Position numbers and translations under genes: made by a program
Shown: piece after piece, positions 52,870-61,812 of the stretch
Layout: every line of letters begins with the position of its first letter
How positions within the stretch are numbered: position 1 is the stretch's first letter
The notes under the pieces: generated by a model
What the model saw: the letters and a program-made list of their open reading frames with translations, nothing else
What the model was told of the DNA's origin: nothing
Databases searched by the model: none
Origin: CAITZA01 sp937915285
GTDB taxonomy: Bacteria > Desulfobacterota > Desulfomonilia > Desulfomonilales > Desulfomonilaceae
NCBI GenBank assembly: GCA_036821825.1
Contig: DAISIV010000003.1
Location: forward strand, 74,894-138,893
Reading direction: 5' to 3'
DNA: 64,000 nt

Positions 52870-53739
52870 TTAAAACTGCCCATAACGCTGGAACCGGCCT
52901 GAAACAAGCGTAGAGCGGTCCCAACGACCTGTGAACAGGTATGAAATGAGACTATCAGCCTCATTGCCCTCGAATTGCGCCAGAGGCGAAACGCTTGCTA
53001 TCCAGTTGGAATTGACGCTATAAGCTGCGCCGAGGGGCTTGAGCACGGTTATTTCTGACCACGGGTCATCCAGCGATGGCTCCATGTGGAGCGATTTCAC
53101 ACTGGCTGGTTCCCACGTCTGAAAGTCAGTGACGCTGTCATAGTGAACCAGACTCATCCTGGGGAATGTGCTGTGTCCTTCAGGGGCCTGCCCCAACTCA
53201 TACTGGAACAAGAGGCATGCCCCCCTTTCCCTGTATCCCGGACCATAATCCTTGCGCATCATTTCCATGAGAGGGTCGTTATAAGCCCCTATTTCCACCT
53301 CTACAGAAAAAATGGTTCTGCCCTTCCTCTCAATTAGGGCGCTGGCCCAATCGCCGTTGCGCTCAACTACTATGCGCTCACACATCTTCTTGGGTAGTCC
53401 AGCCTTTTCACGCCCGCTGCAAAGCCCCATGTGAGCGCCAGGTCCGCTGAGCTGTAGGTTCAGGAAATAGGCTCCCACCAATTCCCCGTAGCGACATAGA
53501 ATGCTCAAGCCGCCTTCCATGTACCAGGGCGCAAACGTAGGCTCGCGAATATTGACTACATACACCATCGCAATGGGACGCTCAGGATCAATTAGCTCCA
53601 ACTGTGGCGGCAGCACACGTCTTACAACAAGAGGATCGGTCTCCCAGACAATGTAGAGACCCTCCTGGTTGTTCATGGCGCTGGGGTTCATAAAAGAATA
53701 AATCTGTTCCCGAGGTATGAAATAACTGCCGTTCTTCAT
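52870..53739 (-). CDS. Acetoacetate decarboxylase family protein
   Basis: A 289-residue protein. GREKAGLPKKMCERI holds the Lys pair in which the first Lys forms the Schiff base in acetoacetate decarboxylase, and YGELVGAYFLNLQL is a conserved barrel strand. Relatives include both real decarboxylases and enzymes with other Schiff-base chemistry, so a 3-oxoacid decarboxylation is likely but not certain. Start ATG with AGGAGG 10 bases upstream. Part of the cluster with 3-hydroxyacyl-CoA dehydrogenase and OYE-type reductase. Confidence 0.82.
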   Translation of the reverse strand: MKNGSYFIPREQIYSFMNPSAMNNQEGLYIVWETDPLVVRRVLPPQLELIDPERPIAMVYVVNIREPTFAPWYMEGGLSILCRYGELVGAYFLNLQLSGPGAHMGLCSGREKAGLPKKMCERIVVERNGDWASALIERKGRTIFSVEVEIGAYNDPLMEMMRKDYGPGYRERGACLLFQYELGQAPEGHSTFPRMSLVHYDSVTDFQTWEPASVKSLHMEPSLDDPWSEITVLKPLGAAYSVNSNWIASVSPLAQFEGNEADSLISYLFTGRWDRSTLVSGRFQRYGQF

Positions 53740-53805
53740 GGGTCCATATCCTCCTTTGTCGGGCGTCTGTACAATCAGCCGGGCCTGCCGCCCATGGATT
53801 TTGCC

Positions 53806-55749
53806 CTATGGTTCGAAAACGAACGCCTGCCCGTATGCGTCCTGTGTGGCGTCCACAATCCGCCCTCCCCGCACAGCGTCACCCATGACCAGAGCATCCG
53901 GGAATGCCGATTTGAATCGATCCACCACCCCAGTGTTCGGCCGGATACCCATTGCAAGGATGACGGTATCCGCCGTTAGAAACACTGATTCAGAGTTTTG
54001 CATGCATTCGAGTTCCACTCCATTCCCGGCGACTTTCAGCAACCGATGAGATGGCAGACAGACCGGATCGTAACAGGCCATTCGTTCCTTGATGTCCATG
54101 ATTACTATGATGTTAGCTCCAGCGCCTATATCAGGCGTCATGTCAACGAGAGTTGTCTTGTTTCCGGCCCTCATAACAACCTCGGCGACCTCAAGGCCTG
54201 TCATGCCAGATCCGATGATGACGCATTCGCCTTTAAACTCTGCCCTGCCGGAAAGTACGTCTTCCGCTATGACGACATTTTTTCCGTCAATCCCCGGGAC
54301 GCTGGGAACAAAAGGCCTGGCGCCACAAGCTATGAAAACTCCGCAAGGTGAGAGAGCCCTGACTTTTTCAACAGTGGCTTCCTCTCCAAGACGTAACTCG
54401 ACGCCGATTTCCTCGACCTGAGCGATCATGGAGTCAACATACCGGGTTATTTTCTCCCTTGAGAAACCCTTGTCAGCAACGTTGAGAGTGCCACCAAGCC
54501 TTCGTGAAGGATCAAAAAGTACAACCCGGAATCCGCGTTGCTGCAAGACTATTGCGGCCGTCAATCCTGCGGGCCCGCCACCAACTACTGCTACCGCACG
54601 CCCTGCCCCATCTTCTATAAGGTTTGAGAACTCCCTTTCACGACCGGTGATCGGGTTTACCGAGCATTTGACATGGCGGGCGTGTTCGATCTCATCGAAA
54701 CAAACAAGGCAACCGATACATTTGCAAATGATCTCGGCCTTGCCGGCTTTGGCCTTTTTGCACCAATACGGATCAGCCAGGTGCCCTCGAGCTACACCGA
54801 CCAGGTCACAACAACCCTCCTCCAGGATGGCCTCCGCAACAGCAGGCTCCTTGATGTTTGCCACAGCTATGACTGGAATCTTCACATGTTTCTTGATCTC
54901 AGCCGCCATGTATTTCTTCCATCCCTGCTCGATTGTCCCGGGCTCTATGCAGGCGGTGAACTTGGGACTGTCAGGAATTGTGGAGCTGATGTCCAAAAAG
55001 TTGACACCTGCTTTCTCAAGCTCTAGCGATATCCTGCAGCTTGCAGCCAGATCGTTACCCCTATCACCAAGGAATTCTTCAGCCGATAGTCGGACCCCTA
55101 CAACAAAATTCTTACCGCACTCAGCCCGTATGCCAGCTAGAATCTCCAGTAAAAACCTCATTCGGTTCTCGAAACTTCCACCATAATCGTCTTCACGCAG
55201 GTTGAGATAGGGTGACAGAAAGCTGTTTATCAGGTAACCATGGGCGCCATGCAGTTCTATGCCATCGACACCGGCCATTTGAGCGAGGCGGGCGCCTTTC
55301 ACGAAGGCATCCTGAATCTGACGGATCTCAGAAATACTTAGCGCTCTGGGTGTTTCCCCCGTGAAAGGGTTTGTGATAGCCGAAGCTGAAACCGACTGTT
55401 CGCCGCCGACGGAAAAGCTGGCCTGACGTCCCGGGTGTTGCAACTGGATGAACATCTTTGCGCCGTATTTATGAGCTGTATCAGTGAGCCTGGTGAGTCC
55501 CTGCACATCTCCCGGGTTTCTGGCCGCAAGCTGGCAGGGTTCAGACGCTCCGGCTCCGTCCATGATTCTGCATACTCCACTGATTATAAGACCGACTCCC
55601 CCTCTGGCCCGAGCCTCGTAAAACGCTGTCACATCGTCGTTTGTCCCGCCTCCCGCGGCCGCAAGATTTACACCCATGGCCGTCATAACCACGCGGTTCT
55701 TCAATTCCAGGCCACCTATCCTTACCGGGCTGAACAGTCTGGGAAACAT
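53806..55749 (-). CDS. FMN/FAD/[4Fe-4S] oxidoreductase of the 2,4-dienoyl-CoA reductase / BaiCD-BaiH type
   Basis: A 647-residue enzyme from ATG 55749 (AGGAGG 8 bases upstream; an upstream ATG at 55767 is less likely). Residues about 1-350 are an OYE barrel (VVMTAMGVNLAAAGG, QLQHPGRQAS, IELHGAHGYLINSFLSPYLN), then CKCIGCLVCFDEIEHARHVKCSVNP for the [4Fe-4S] cluster, then an FAD/NAD(P) domain with VAVVGGGPAGLTAAIVLQQRG and VIIGSGMTGLEVAEVVM. Electrons flow NAD(P)H, FAD, cluster, FMN, to an unsaturated substrate. Relatives reduce dienoyl-CoA, trimethylamine or steroid enones. First gene of the catabolic cluster. Confidence 0.9.
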   Translation of the reverse strand: MFPRLFSPVRIGGLELKNRVVMTAMGVNLAAAGGGTNDDVTAFYEARARGGVGLIISGVCRIMDGAGASEPCQLAARNPGDVQGLTRLTDTAHKYGAKMFIQLQHPGRQASFSVGGEQSVSASAITNPFTGETPRALSISEIRQIQDAFVKGARLAQMAGVDGIELHGAHGYLINSFLSPYLNLREDDYGGSFENRMRFLLEILAGIRAECGKNFVVGVRLSAEEFLGDRGNDLAASCRISLELEKAGVNFLDISSTIPDSPKFTACIEPGTIEQGWKKYMAAEIKKHVKIPVIAVANIKEPAVAEAILEEGCCDLVGVARGHLADPYWCKKAKAGKAEIICKCIGCLVCFDEIEHARHVKCSVNPITGREREFSNLIEDGAGRAVAVVGGGPAGLTAAIVLQQRGFRVVLFDPSRRLGGTLNVADKGFSREKITRYVDSMIAQVEEIGVELRLGEEATVEKVRALSPCGVFIACGARPFVPSVPGIDGKNVVIAEDVLSGRAEFKGECVIIGSGMTGLEVAEVVMRAGNKTTLVDMTPDIGAGANIIVIMDIKERMACYDPVCLPSHRLLKVAGNGVELECMQNSESVFLTADTVILAMGIRPNTGVVDRFKSAFPDALVMGDAVRGGRIVDATQDAYGQAFVFEP

Positions 55750-55816
55750 CTGCGTAACCTCCTGCATTCGCAATTAAATCCAAAAAGGCACGGACGTCAG
55801 GCTCAGAAACGCGATC

Positions 55817-57109
55817 TCAAACAATCTGCGGTTTGGGGCTTTCCTGCATCTTTGAGATTTCCTGAGCGAGATAGGCCAATGTGAAAATTATACCGCCATT
55901 TAACACCAGAATTAGTGCAACAATCAGGCCAGAAATAAGCCCAGGCAGGAGCATGGATACACCAAAGGCTATGCTTACCGAATTAAGCGCAAAATGGGTA
56001 ATGTTCAGTCTTTTTAAAATTGGAGGCGCCTCTGAGGCGTCTTGAGAAACATCAATTCCATCAGGTTTGATAAAAAATCGTCTTGCAAAAAATGCTGATC
56101 CCCCAAGAATGTTCAATATGCCCAAAAGGGTCTGAATCATTGAGGTAAGAACGCCCGGAACGATGCATGAAAATATTCCAAGCACTGCAAATGACAACCC
56201 AATCATTATCATTAGCCGAGAGCGCCTGTACTGTCCGAGAGGGGTGTCTCCCATGGTCATCATCTGTATCGCCATAATTGTCATTATCAGCCCTAACTGC
56301 CCATCTGGCGAGAATGGCAGCAGCCCCAGGCTGACTGGAAACAGTAATAATCCCAAGAGAGTTATTAGAACCCCAAGGAGGATCAGGATGGCAAGTGAGA
56401 GACTAAGTGAAGACTCACGGAGCAGGCTTGAATGTGATCGTGATCCGTTTTTTGTCAAAACAGGTTCAATTGATGGATGTTCACCTGATATCTGTGGAGG
56501 ATAGGTTAGGGAAACCTTCCAGATACACCACGACAGATGGAAGAAACTCAATCCGTAGAGAATGACAAAAATAACTGTCTTGGGGTCTGTTCTGAAGCCG
56601 TGGACAAGGGTTATAATGCCCGATATGATCGTTAAGGTATAGACTGACACGCATGCTATTGTAAGTTGACGCAGTATACCAGGAATGGTTATCCACATCC
56701 TTGCTCTATTTTCAGAAATGAACAGCTGTAACAAAAGAGCAATCCCCCCGGTAAATAGAACCAGTCCCACCAGTGTCCGGACAAGAGTTGTCAAATAACC
56801 GGGAATAAAACAGGCGCAGATACCAAGGACAGCCGTTCCCATTCCAATAAGCACAATAGCCCAGGATCGTCGCAGGTCTCCAAACGGTGTCTTACCCATG
56901 GTGATCATCTGAAAGGAGACAATGACCAGAAATAAACCATAGGCGCTGTCAGGATTATACGGCAGTTCTCCACGGTAAATTCTGAAAAGCAGCAGTCCAA
57001 AAATGAGCCAGAACATACCAAAAATCAAGAGAACAATAACATCCAGTGAGAGGTCAGGCTCTACCCTCATCCCTGACTGCTGATGTTTTTGACAACGATC
57101 TGATGGCAT
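55817..57109 (-). CDS. Internally duplicated polytopic membrane protein
   Basis: A 430-residue protein with about 11-12 transmembrane segments that is a tandem duplication. Repeat 1 (about 22-210) and repeat 2 (about 238-430) both contain the sequence G-LP(Y/F)-PD, then QM(I/M)TMG(K/D)TP(F/L)G, then RRS, then AVLGI followed by an (I/F)(V/I)PG helix. Such two-fold repeats are typical of transporters or channels with pseudo-symmetry. The family is not one I can name. Start is ATG 57109, or possibly ATG 57070; neither has a strong ribosome site. It is 67 bases upstream of the OYE-type gene on the same strand. Confidence 0.75.
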   Translation of the reverse strand: MPSDRCQKHQQSGMRVEPDLSLDVIVLLIFGMFWLIFGLLLFRIYRGELPYNPDSAYGLFLVIVSFQMITMGKTPFGDLRRSWAIVLIGMGTAVLGICACFIPGYLTTLVRTLVGLVLFTGGIALLLQLFISENRARMWITIPGILRQLTIACVSVYTLTIISGIITLVHGFRTDPKTVIFVILYGLSFFHLSWCIWKVSLTYPPQISGEHPSIEPVLTKNGSRSHSSLLRESSLSLSLAILILLGVLITLLGLLLFPVSLGLLPFSPDGQLGLIMTIMAIQMMTMGDTPLGQYRRSRLMIMIGLSFAVLGIFSCIVPGVLTSMIQTLLGILNILGGSAFFARRFFIKPDGIDVSQDASEAPPILKRLNITHFALNSVSIAFGVSMLLPGLISGLIVALILVLNGGIIFTLAYLAQEISKMQESPKPQIV

Positions 57110-57483
57110 TGAGATGTTGCCCCCAAAAAATGGCCCATCTAAAATGATTAGCTACGTCAATTTAATTCAGAGGCTGCCAGATCAGCCCTAAAAATATTCC
57201 AGACCTCGGTAATTAACCAATGGATTTCAAAATGTTAAGATTAGGACATTGGCTTCACTGCAGTGTTCATGGCCATAATCAGCCTTCTGGGCTACAGTGG
57301 TCGATTATCATGCTGTAATCTAAAACAGGACCTGAACTTATGACTCCACTTGTCAACGAACCTAAATTCGCGACTCTGGTTATCATTTGACGGAAAAATA
57401 ACATAACAGGAGTTTTCCATCAAAACAATTTCATGCGATACAAAACAAAGGGCGCCCTGTTTGAGGTTAGGCTTACTGAGTAT
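57110..57483. other. Intergenic region
   Basis: 374 bases between two minus-strand genes. It holds a perfect 10-base palindrome AGGGCGCCCT at 57449-57458 just after the TVP38 gene, with T-rich sequence on the minus strand, which may be a weak terminator. No gene or clear promoter seen. Confidence 0.35.
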
Positions 57484-58212
57484 CTATTCAGTCACTTTAA
57501 GAGTGTTTTTCGCCAAGCGGGTGACGAAGCCAGCAACCACAATGGTTGCTGCCAATCCACTCCAGAAAAAGACTTGACTGAACCACCCACCCTCGACATT
57601 TCCTGATGCTATGTCCGCCAACGATCTGGCAGCCGACCCCATGTAGACATACATGAGACCGCCGGGCAGCATTCCGATTACCGAGGCCAGGGCATATTCC
57701 CAGAAAGAGACTTTCGTCAGCCCCAGTGCATAGTTCAAAAAATTGAACGGAAAACCCGGGCTCAGACGAAGGAGCAACACTATTTTGAATCCCTCCCGGC
57801 CAACGGCCTCGTCGACCGCTTTGAACTTGAGGTTTTCCGAAACCTTTCGTGCAACCCAATCCCGGGCCAAAGTACGGCCAACCAAAAAGGCCGCACAGGC
57901 CCCGAGAGTAGCTCCAGTTAATGCGCTCACCAAACCTATAGGAACTCCAAACAGAAAACCGGCCCCAAGAGTCAGTAACGATCCTGGCAAGAGAAATACG
58001 CAAGCCACTATGTAAAAGAGTGAGACAAAAATTGGACCCCATGCCCCAAGCCCCTCGGTCCACTCCAATGCCGCCAGAAGATACTGCTTTATAGGCAAAA
58101 GGAATAGCCCGGTGGCGATAGCGCAAACAGCAATCAAAATGAAGACAGCCCTGACAGGTATTTTTCTTGTGGGTGAAATTTGTCCGGTAAACAAGCTTTC
58201 CAGTTCCTTCAT
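57484..58212 (-). CDS. TVP38/TMEM64 (DedA-like) membrane protein
   Basis: A 242-residue protein with 5-6 transmembrane segments. FVSLFYIVACVFLLPGSLLTLGAGFLFG is the family's first re-entrant region; FLVGRTLARDW, then VLLLRLSPGFPFNFLNYALGLTKVSFWEYALASVIGMLPG, hold the conserved Arg-Pro and Pro-Gly of the VTT domain. Members act in lipid scrambling, proton-coupled transport or envelope maintenance. Convincing ribosome site not seen. A long overlapping frame on the same strand is a shadow. Confidence 0.88.
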   Translation of the reverse strand: MKELESLFTGQISPTRKIPVRAVFILIAVCAIATGLFLLPIKQYLLAALEWTEGLGAWGPIFVSLFYIVACVFLLPGSLLTLGAGFLFGVPIGLVSALTGATLGACAAFLVGRTLARDWVARKVSENLKFKAVDEAVGREGFKIVLLLRLSPGFPFNFLNYALGLTKVSFWEYALASVIGMLPGGLMYVYMGSAARSLADIASGNVEGGWFSQVFFWSGLAATIVVAGFVTRLAKNTLKVTE

Positions 58213-58485
58213 GCGATGTCAGACAAGACACTGTACAAGATTCAGCTTAATCCAGGTCAGAGTACATTTTAAACCGTTATAGGTGACAGGACCAAAAATA
58301 GCGCTTCGATCTCATGGACGGTTCGACTCCGGAAGCGATGGATCCCCGAAACAGTGAGAGTTCCTCGCTCAACTCGTTATTGTGTCGCAACTACTACATA
58401 TTTCGTGGCATCCTACCCCAATGTCTTTAGCTCCCTTAAGGAACTGGGTGTCCTCCCAAGAATGAACGTCAGTGACACTGTCTTT

Positions 58486-59364
58486 TTATGCCATGCCTTT
58501 TTCTGACTCATGCGCTAGGCCCTTGCTCCATACTGAGTAAGGCGCGGCCAAGAGGGCCCCCAATATCATGTAAGTTAAGAGAGTTGGAATGAAGCTTTGC
58601 CCTTGATCCGACAGTCCAGCGATGTAAAAGGCGAGCCCCACATTACGAGCAACACAGGAGATGGCGAGTGATGAACGGCGACTCGGAGACGGGCCGCCCA
58701 ACAGGTGTCCGATGGTCAGGGAACTCCCCGCCATTATGATGATTGCAACGGTAGACCACCCACCCAGATTCAAAGCTGTCCCAAATCCAGGTAAAAAAAC
58801 AGGCGCTGTGAGCAGCACTGCCACGAGCGTTATGAAGAGAGCATTGGCAAGCATACGCAGTGGTTTAATAATCATGTCAGCGAGCCTCGGAGCGAAGCGC
58901 TGAAGGAGCAGGCCAATGGTCACAGGCAAGAATGTGACCACTGAGATTTGCCTGGCCACCTTGAAAGGACTCACACGAACTGCGTCCAGTTCAAACAAGG
59001 CGCCGAATATGGAAAGGATGATTGGTGTAACCAGGACCGCCATCAAGGCCAGCGTCAACTGCAGGCTGGCGGTATACACTAGATCCCCACCGGCCATCTG
59101 TGACCTCTTGTGAGTGAGAGGCGCCCCTGGGGCAGCGGCCAGTATAGCGATACCGGTCGCTACAGCGGCTGGTAATTCAAACACCCATAGAAGTAGGCCT
59201 ACGACTGCGGGAACCAGCGCTATTACAGCAAAAAGCGAACGAAGCAATAATCCAGGCCAACGCCACAGGAATGTGAGTTCCTGAAAGGAGTGGCTAACCC
59301 CAATGGAAAACATGAGACAAAATATGGTCATAGTGACCAACATGAGTACAATCGAGTTTTCCAT
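58486..59364 (-). CDS. BASS-like (bile acid:sodium symporter superfamily) transporter
   Basis: A 292-residue protein with about 9-10 transmembrane segments. FSIGVSHSFQELTFLWRWP at the start, ILAAAPGAPLTHKRSQMAGG and SLAISCVARNVGLAFYIAGL are the two crossover regions that bind Na+ and substrate in the SLC10/ASBT family. Substrate not deducible; relatives carry bile acids, pantoate, arsenite or organic acids. Start ATG has GGAGA just upstream, right at the edge of a 100-N gap, so its upstream gene context is lost. Confidence 0.78.
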   Translation of the reverse strand: MENSIVLMLVTMTIFCLMFSIGVSHSFQELTFLWRWPGLLLRSLFAVIALVPAVVGLLLWVFELPAAVATGIAILAAAPGAPLTHKRSQMAGGDLVYTASLQLTLALMAVLVTPIILSIFGALFELDAVRVSPFKVARQISVVTFLPVTIGLLLQRFAPRLADMIIKPLRMLANALFITLVAVLLTAPVFLPGFGTALNLGGWSTVAIIIMAGSSLTIGHLLGGPSPSRRSSLAISCVARNVGLAFYIAGLSDQGQSFIPTLLTYMILGALLAAPYSVWSKGLAHESEKGMA

Positions 59365-59379
59365 ATAGCTGCAATCTCC

Positions 59380-59479
59380 NNNNNNNNNNNNNNNNNNNNN
59401 NNNNNNNNNNNNNNNNNNNNNNNNNNNNNNNNNNNNNNNNNNNNNNNNNNNNNNNNNNNNNNNNNNNNNNNNNNNNNNN
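59380..59479. other. Scaffold gap, 100 N
   Basis: An exact 100-base N run of unknown true length. Unlike the gap at 50678, its flanks share no repeat, so real sequence is probably missing here. Confidence 0.95.
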
Positions 59480-59753
59480 TCAGCCTAATGACTGTCTACA
59501 ATTTTTCCCCGGCATGATCTGGGTAAAGGGTGTTTCGAGTGTGAAGACAAAAATCATTATAATAGCTGTACTCCGATTCAGTTGGCCGTCTGGGACACCG
59601 TAAAGTTGTTGTTGAACCTTCTGGGGATGACTTGTTTAAATGCGAAATTCCCAGAAGTTGCACTGTCAATGGGAGAGTTTAGACCTCAATATCTAGCATA
59701 TTTGGTCAACCCCATCAATACAAGGAAAATTGAAACGAACTGAAAGTTAAAGG

Positions 59754-61739
59754 TCAAGGTGTTTCGGGGCCTTCGAATACGACGTTAAGTGAGTTCGCAT
59801 CAATCAGCTTGCCTGATGAGCCAGGCGTCAATTCCAGTAGCCTGAAAGAATCGCCGCCACCTAAATCTACAATTTCGCGTTTGTCCAGAAAAAATTGTTC
59901 AGGCTGCGTCGGGTTTTTTCTGTCAAAAGCCATTCCTGAAACTTTTACCTGGTAACGAGCCATGTTTGGGTCAAATCTAACGTACAACCTGATTGTATCG
60001 CATTTTGCTGAAACCACTCTATCATCCGACACTTGCACGGACACCAGATGGCCGAGCGCCGCATACCCAATGTCTTTTGAGACCGCAGCGTATTTTACAA
60101 AAAAAATCTGTGGCAGCAAGCGGTCAACGTTTAATTTCATTTTCCGCTCAACTACAACACCCTGCTGACCTTTGAACTTCCCTGAATAACCGACGAAAAT
60201 CTCAGGGGGAACTTTTCCCTTTTCAAAATAGTAGTGCTTTGAGTCTGCGCCATCAACCAAATAGTCGCGAAAGGCCTGATCATACGATAACACTCCTTGT
60301 TGCCAATCCATTCCAAAACCGGGCAGTTTCACAACCTGAAGCGTGAGCCCTGAATGCATCTTGTAGAAAGCCGCATTGTCCCAACTTCTGACCGGGGCGC
60401 CTAGCGCCAATAACGATCCTTCTGGAACGCTTAGGAAAAGACCATGGGCTGAGGCTTTCTCCATCAGACTGCGCTGATAGTGTTCAGCCATGTTATAGCC
60501 TTGGACTACCATGCTGTTACCCACGAAATTGACTCCCACCATCCCAATACCAACAAGCGTGGAAGTCACTAAAAGCATCTTCTTCCAGAAGCCGCCAATT
60601 AAATGGACGTCTTGCTTTACTCTTAAGAAAATCACCACCGCAAGGGTCAGCAAACCGAAGGCTGAGATGTACGTTGGGAGGTATCCGAGTCCCCACCTGA
60701 GTTCTCCCTGATATTTACTGGCTAAAGATACTACCAAACCAGGTAACAGAAACAGGGCAATTCCCGTAAATATGGCCCCTTTTAGTTTTAAGCCATCCAA
60801 GACCTTAACGGAAAGCTTTGAATTGCTGCACAAACTCAACCACAACATTGCCCATAACAGAATTAAAATTATCAAGCTGTAAGAGATATTCTCCGTGAGC
60901 CAGGGCATTGCCTGTGAAGATAGTCTCGACAAAAAGAAATAGCTGACGGGAAAAGCTGAAAAAATCTGTTTCAGGAAGGTAACGGCGACTAAAAATGGAT
61001 CCGGGTTCAATGTAACCCCTTCATAGTTGGTCCGAAAATGTATACGCACCGCGAGGGATATTCCGAAATTGAAGACCGCAATCAGAATGAATGGAAGAGA
61101 AGACTTGACGACATTGTGGATACTGTTTTTTCGTGATTCTAAAAAAGCGAGTAATACATAGATGAGGCAGAAGGGATAGAAGGCTTCGTAAATCAGCACG
61201 GCGCAAAAGTACAGGGCGCCGCTTGCCATGAGGTAATGGCTGCTGACCGCTCTGAGTGACTTAATGAAAAATATTACTGACAATTGAATCAGCATTAGTC
61301 CTATTTGCATCAGGTAGTAGTATGAAAGCAAAGGGTCATGGTAAAATCGTAACTGAAAAAAGAGCGGGGCAAGCACAAGAGTTACAGCCAACGATTCCAG
61401 TCGGCCGGTAAGCATTCTGATCAAGACACCCATAAGTATTATGTTTGCGAGAACAAAAACAACTACCCCCAATTTATATTGATAGAGAGTCAGGTAATAG
61501 AATATTGCGTAATAATAAACAACTAGCGGATACCATCTTCCGTCACGAATATAATCCTTGACTGATTCTACACAAATCCCAGGCATGTCAAGGCCGGTTA
61601 GGGCCATCATTCCAGGTAAACAGGATTCCCTCCAGGAATCATCACCCAAATATGGACTATCAAGGATCGGTAATAAATTAATTATGTTGAGCGCTATAGC
61701 AAAAACGATGAGAAGACAAGCGGGCTTACTACGGTACAA
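59754..61739 (-). CDS. Large GT-C-like membrane protein
   Basis: A 661-residue protein with about 12 transmembrane segments and a ~200-residue C-terminal soluble domain. The first loop has LDSPYLGDDSWRES, an acidic motif placed like the catalytic Asp of GT-C glycosyltransferases, followed by YYYAIFYYLTLYQYK. Start TTG at 61739 with GGAGGTG about 9 bases upstream. It follows the similar gene 61813 on the same strand, so the two may act in one surface-polysaccharide pathway. Specificity unknown. Confidence 0.65.
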   Translation of the reverse strand: MYRSKPACLLIVFAIALNIINLLPILDSPYLGDDSWRESCLPGMMALTGLDMPGICVESVKDYIRDGRWYPLVVYYYAIFYYLTLYQYKLGVVVFVLANIILMGVLIRMLTGRLESLAVTLVLAPLFFQLRFYHDPLLSYYYLMQIGLMLIQLSVIFFIKSLRAVSSHYLMASGALYFCAVLIYEAFYPFCLIYVLLAFLESRKNSIHNVVKSSLPFILIAVFNFGISLAVRIHFRTNYEGVTLNPDPFLVAVTFLKQIFSAFPVSYFFLSRLSSQAMPWLTENISYSLIILILLWAMLWLSLCSNSKLSVKVLDGLKLKGAIFTGIALFLLPGLVVSLASKYQGELRWGLGYLPTYISAFGLLTLAVVIFLRVKQDVHLIGGFWKKMLLVTSTLVGIGMVGVNFVGNSMVVQGYNMAEHYQRSLMEKASAHGLFLSVPEGSLLALGAPVRSWDNAAFYKMHSGLTLQVVKLPGFGMDWQQGVLSYDQAFRDYLVDGADSKHYYFEKGKVPPEIFVGYSGKFKGQQGVVVERKMKLNVDRLLPQIFFVKYAAVSKDIGYAALGHLVSVQVSDDRVVSAKCDTIRLYVRFDPNMARYQVKVSGMAFDRKNPTQPEQFFLDKREIVDLGGGDSFRLLELTPGSSGKLIDANSLNVVFEGPETP

Positions 61740-61812
61740 CTACTATCACCTCCATCAAATGCTCAATGACATTCAACGCAGGATTTTGAATGAGGAAGTC
61801 ACTGCATGAAAA

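Noticed and set aside
54428..55186. 252-codon plus-strand frame
   Set aside because: It is antisense to the OYE-type reductase, Ser/Pro/Thr-rich and without family features.
48577..55749. Bile-acid or steroid degradation locus, from the BaiH-like reductase and BASS transporter
   Set aside because: No steroid-specific dehydratase, CoA ligase or ring-cleaving gene is present; both families are broad, so this is kept only as one possibility.
57497..58231. 244-codon minus-strand frame overlapping the TVP38 gene
   Set aside because: It is a same-strand shadow with Cys- and Gly-rich non-family sequence; the TVP38 frame has all conserved motifs.
58319..58329. tRNA-like T-loop GGTTCGACTCC
   Set aside because: The flanking bases cannot form a T stem or acceptor stem, and no D or anticodon arm is found.
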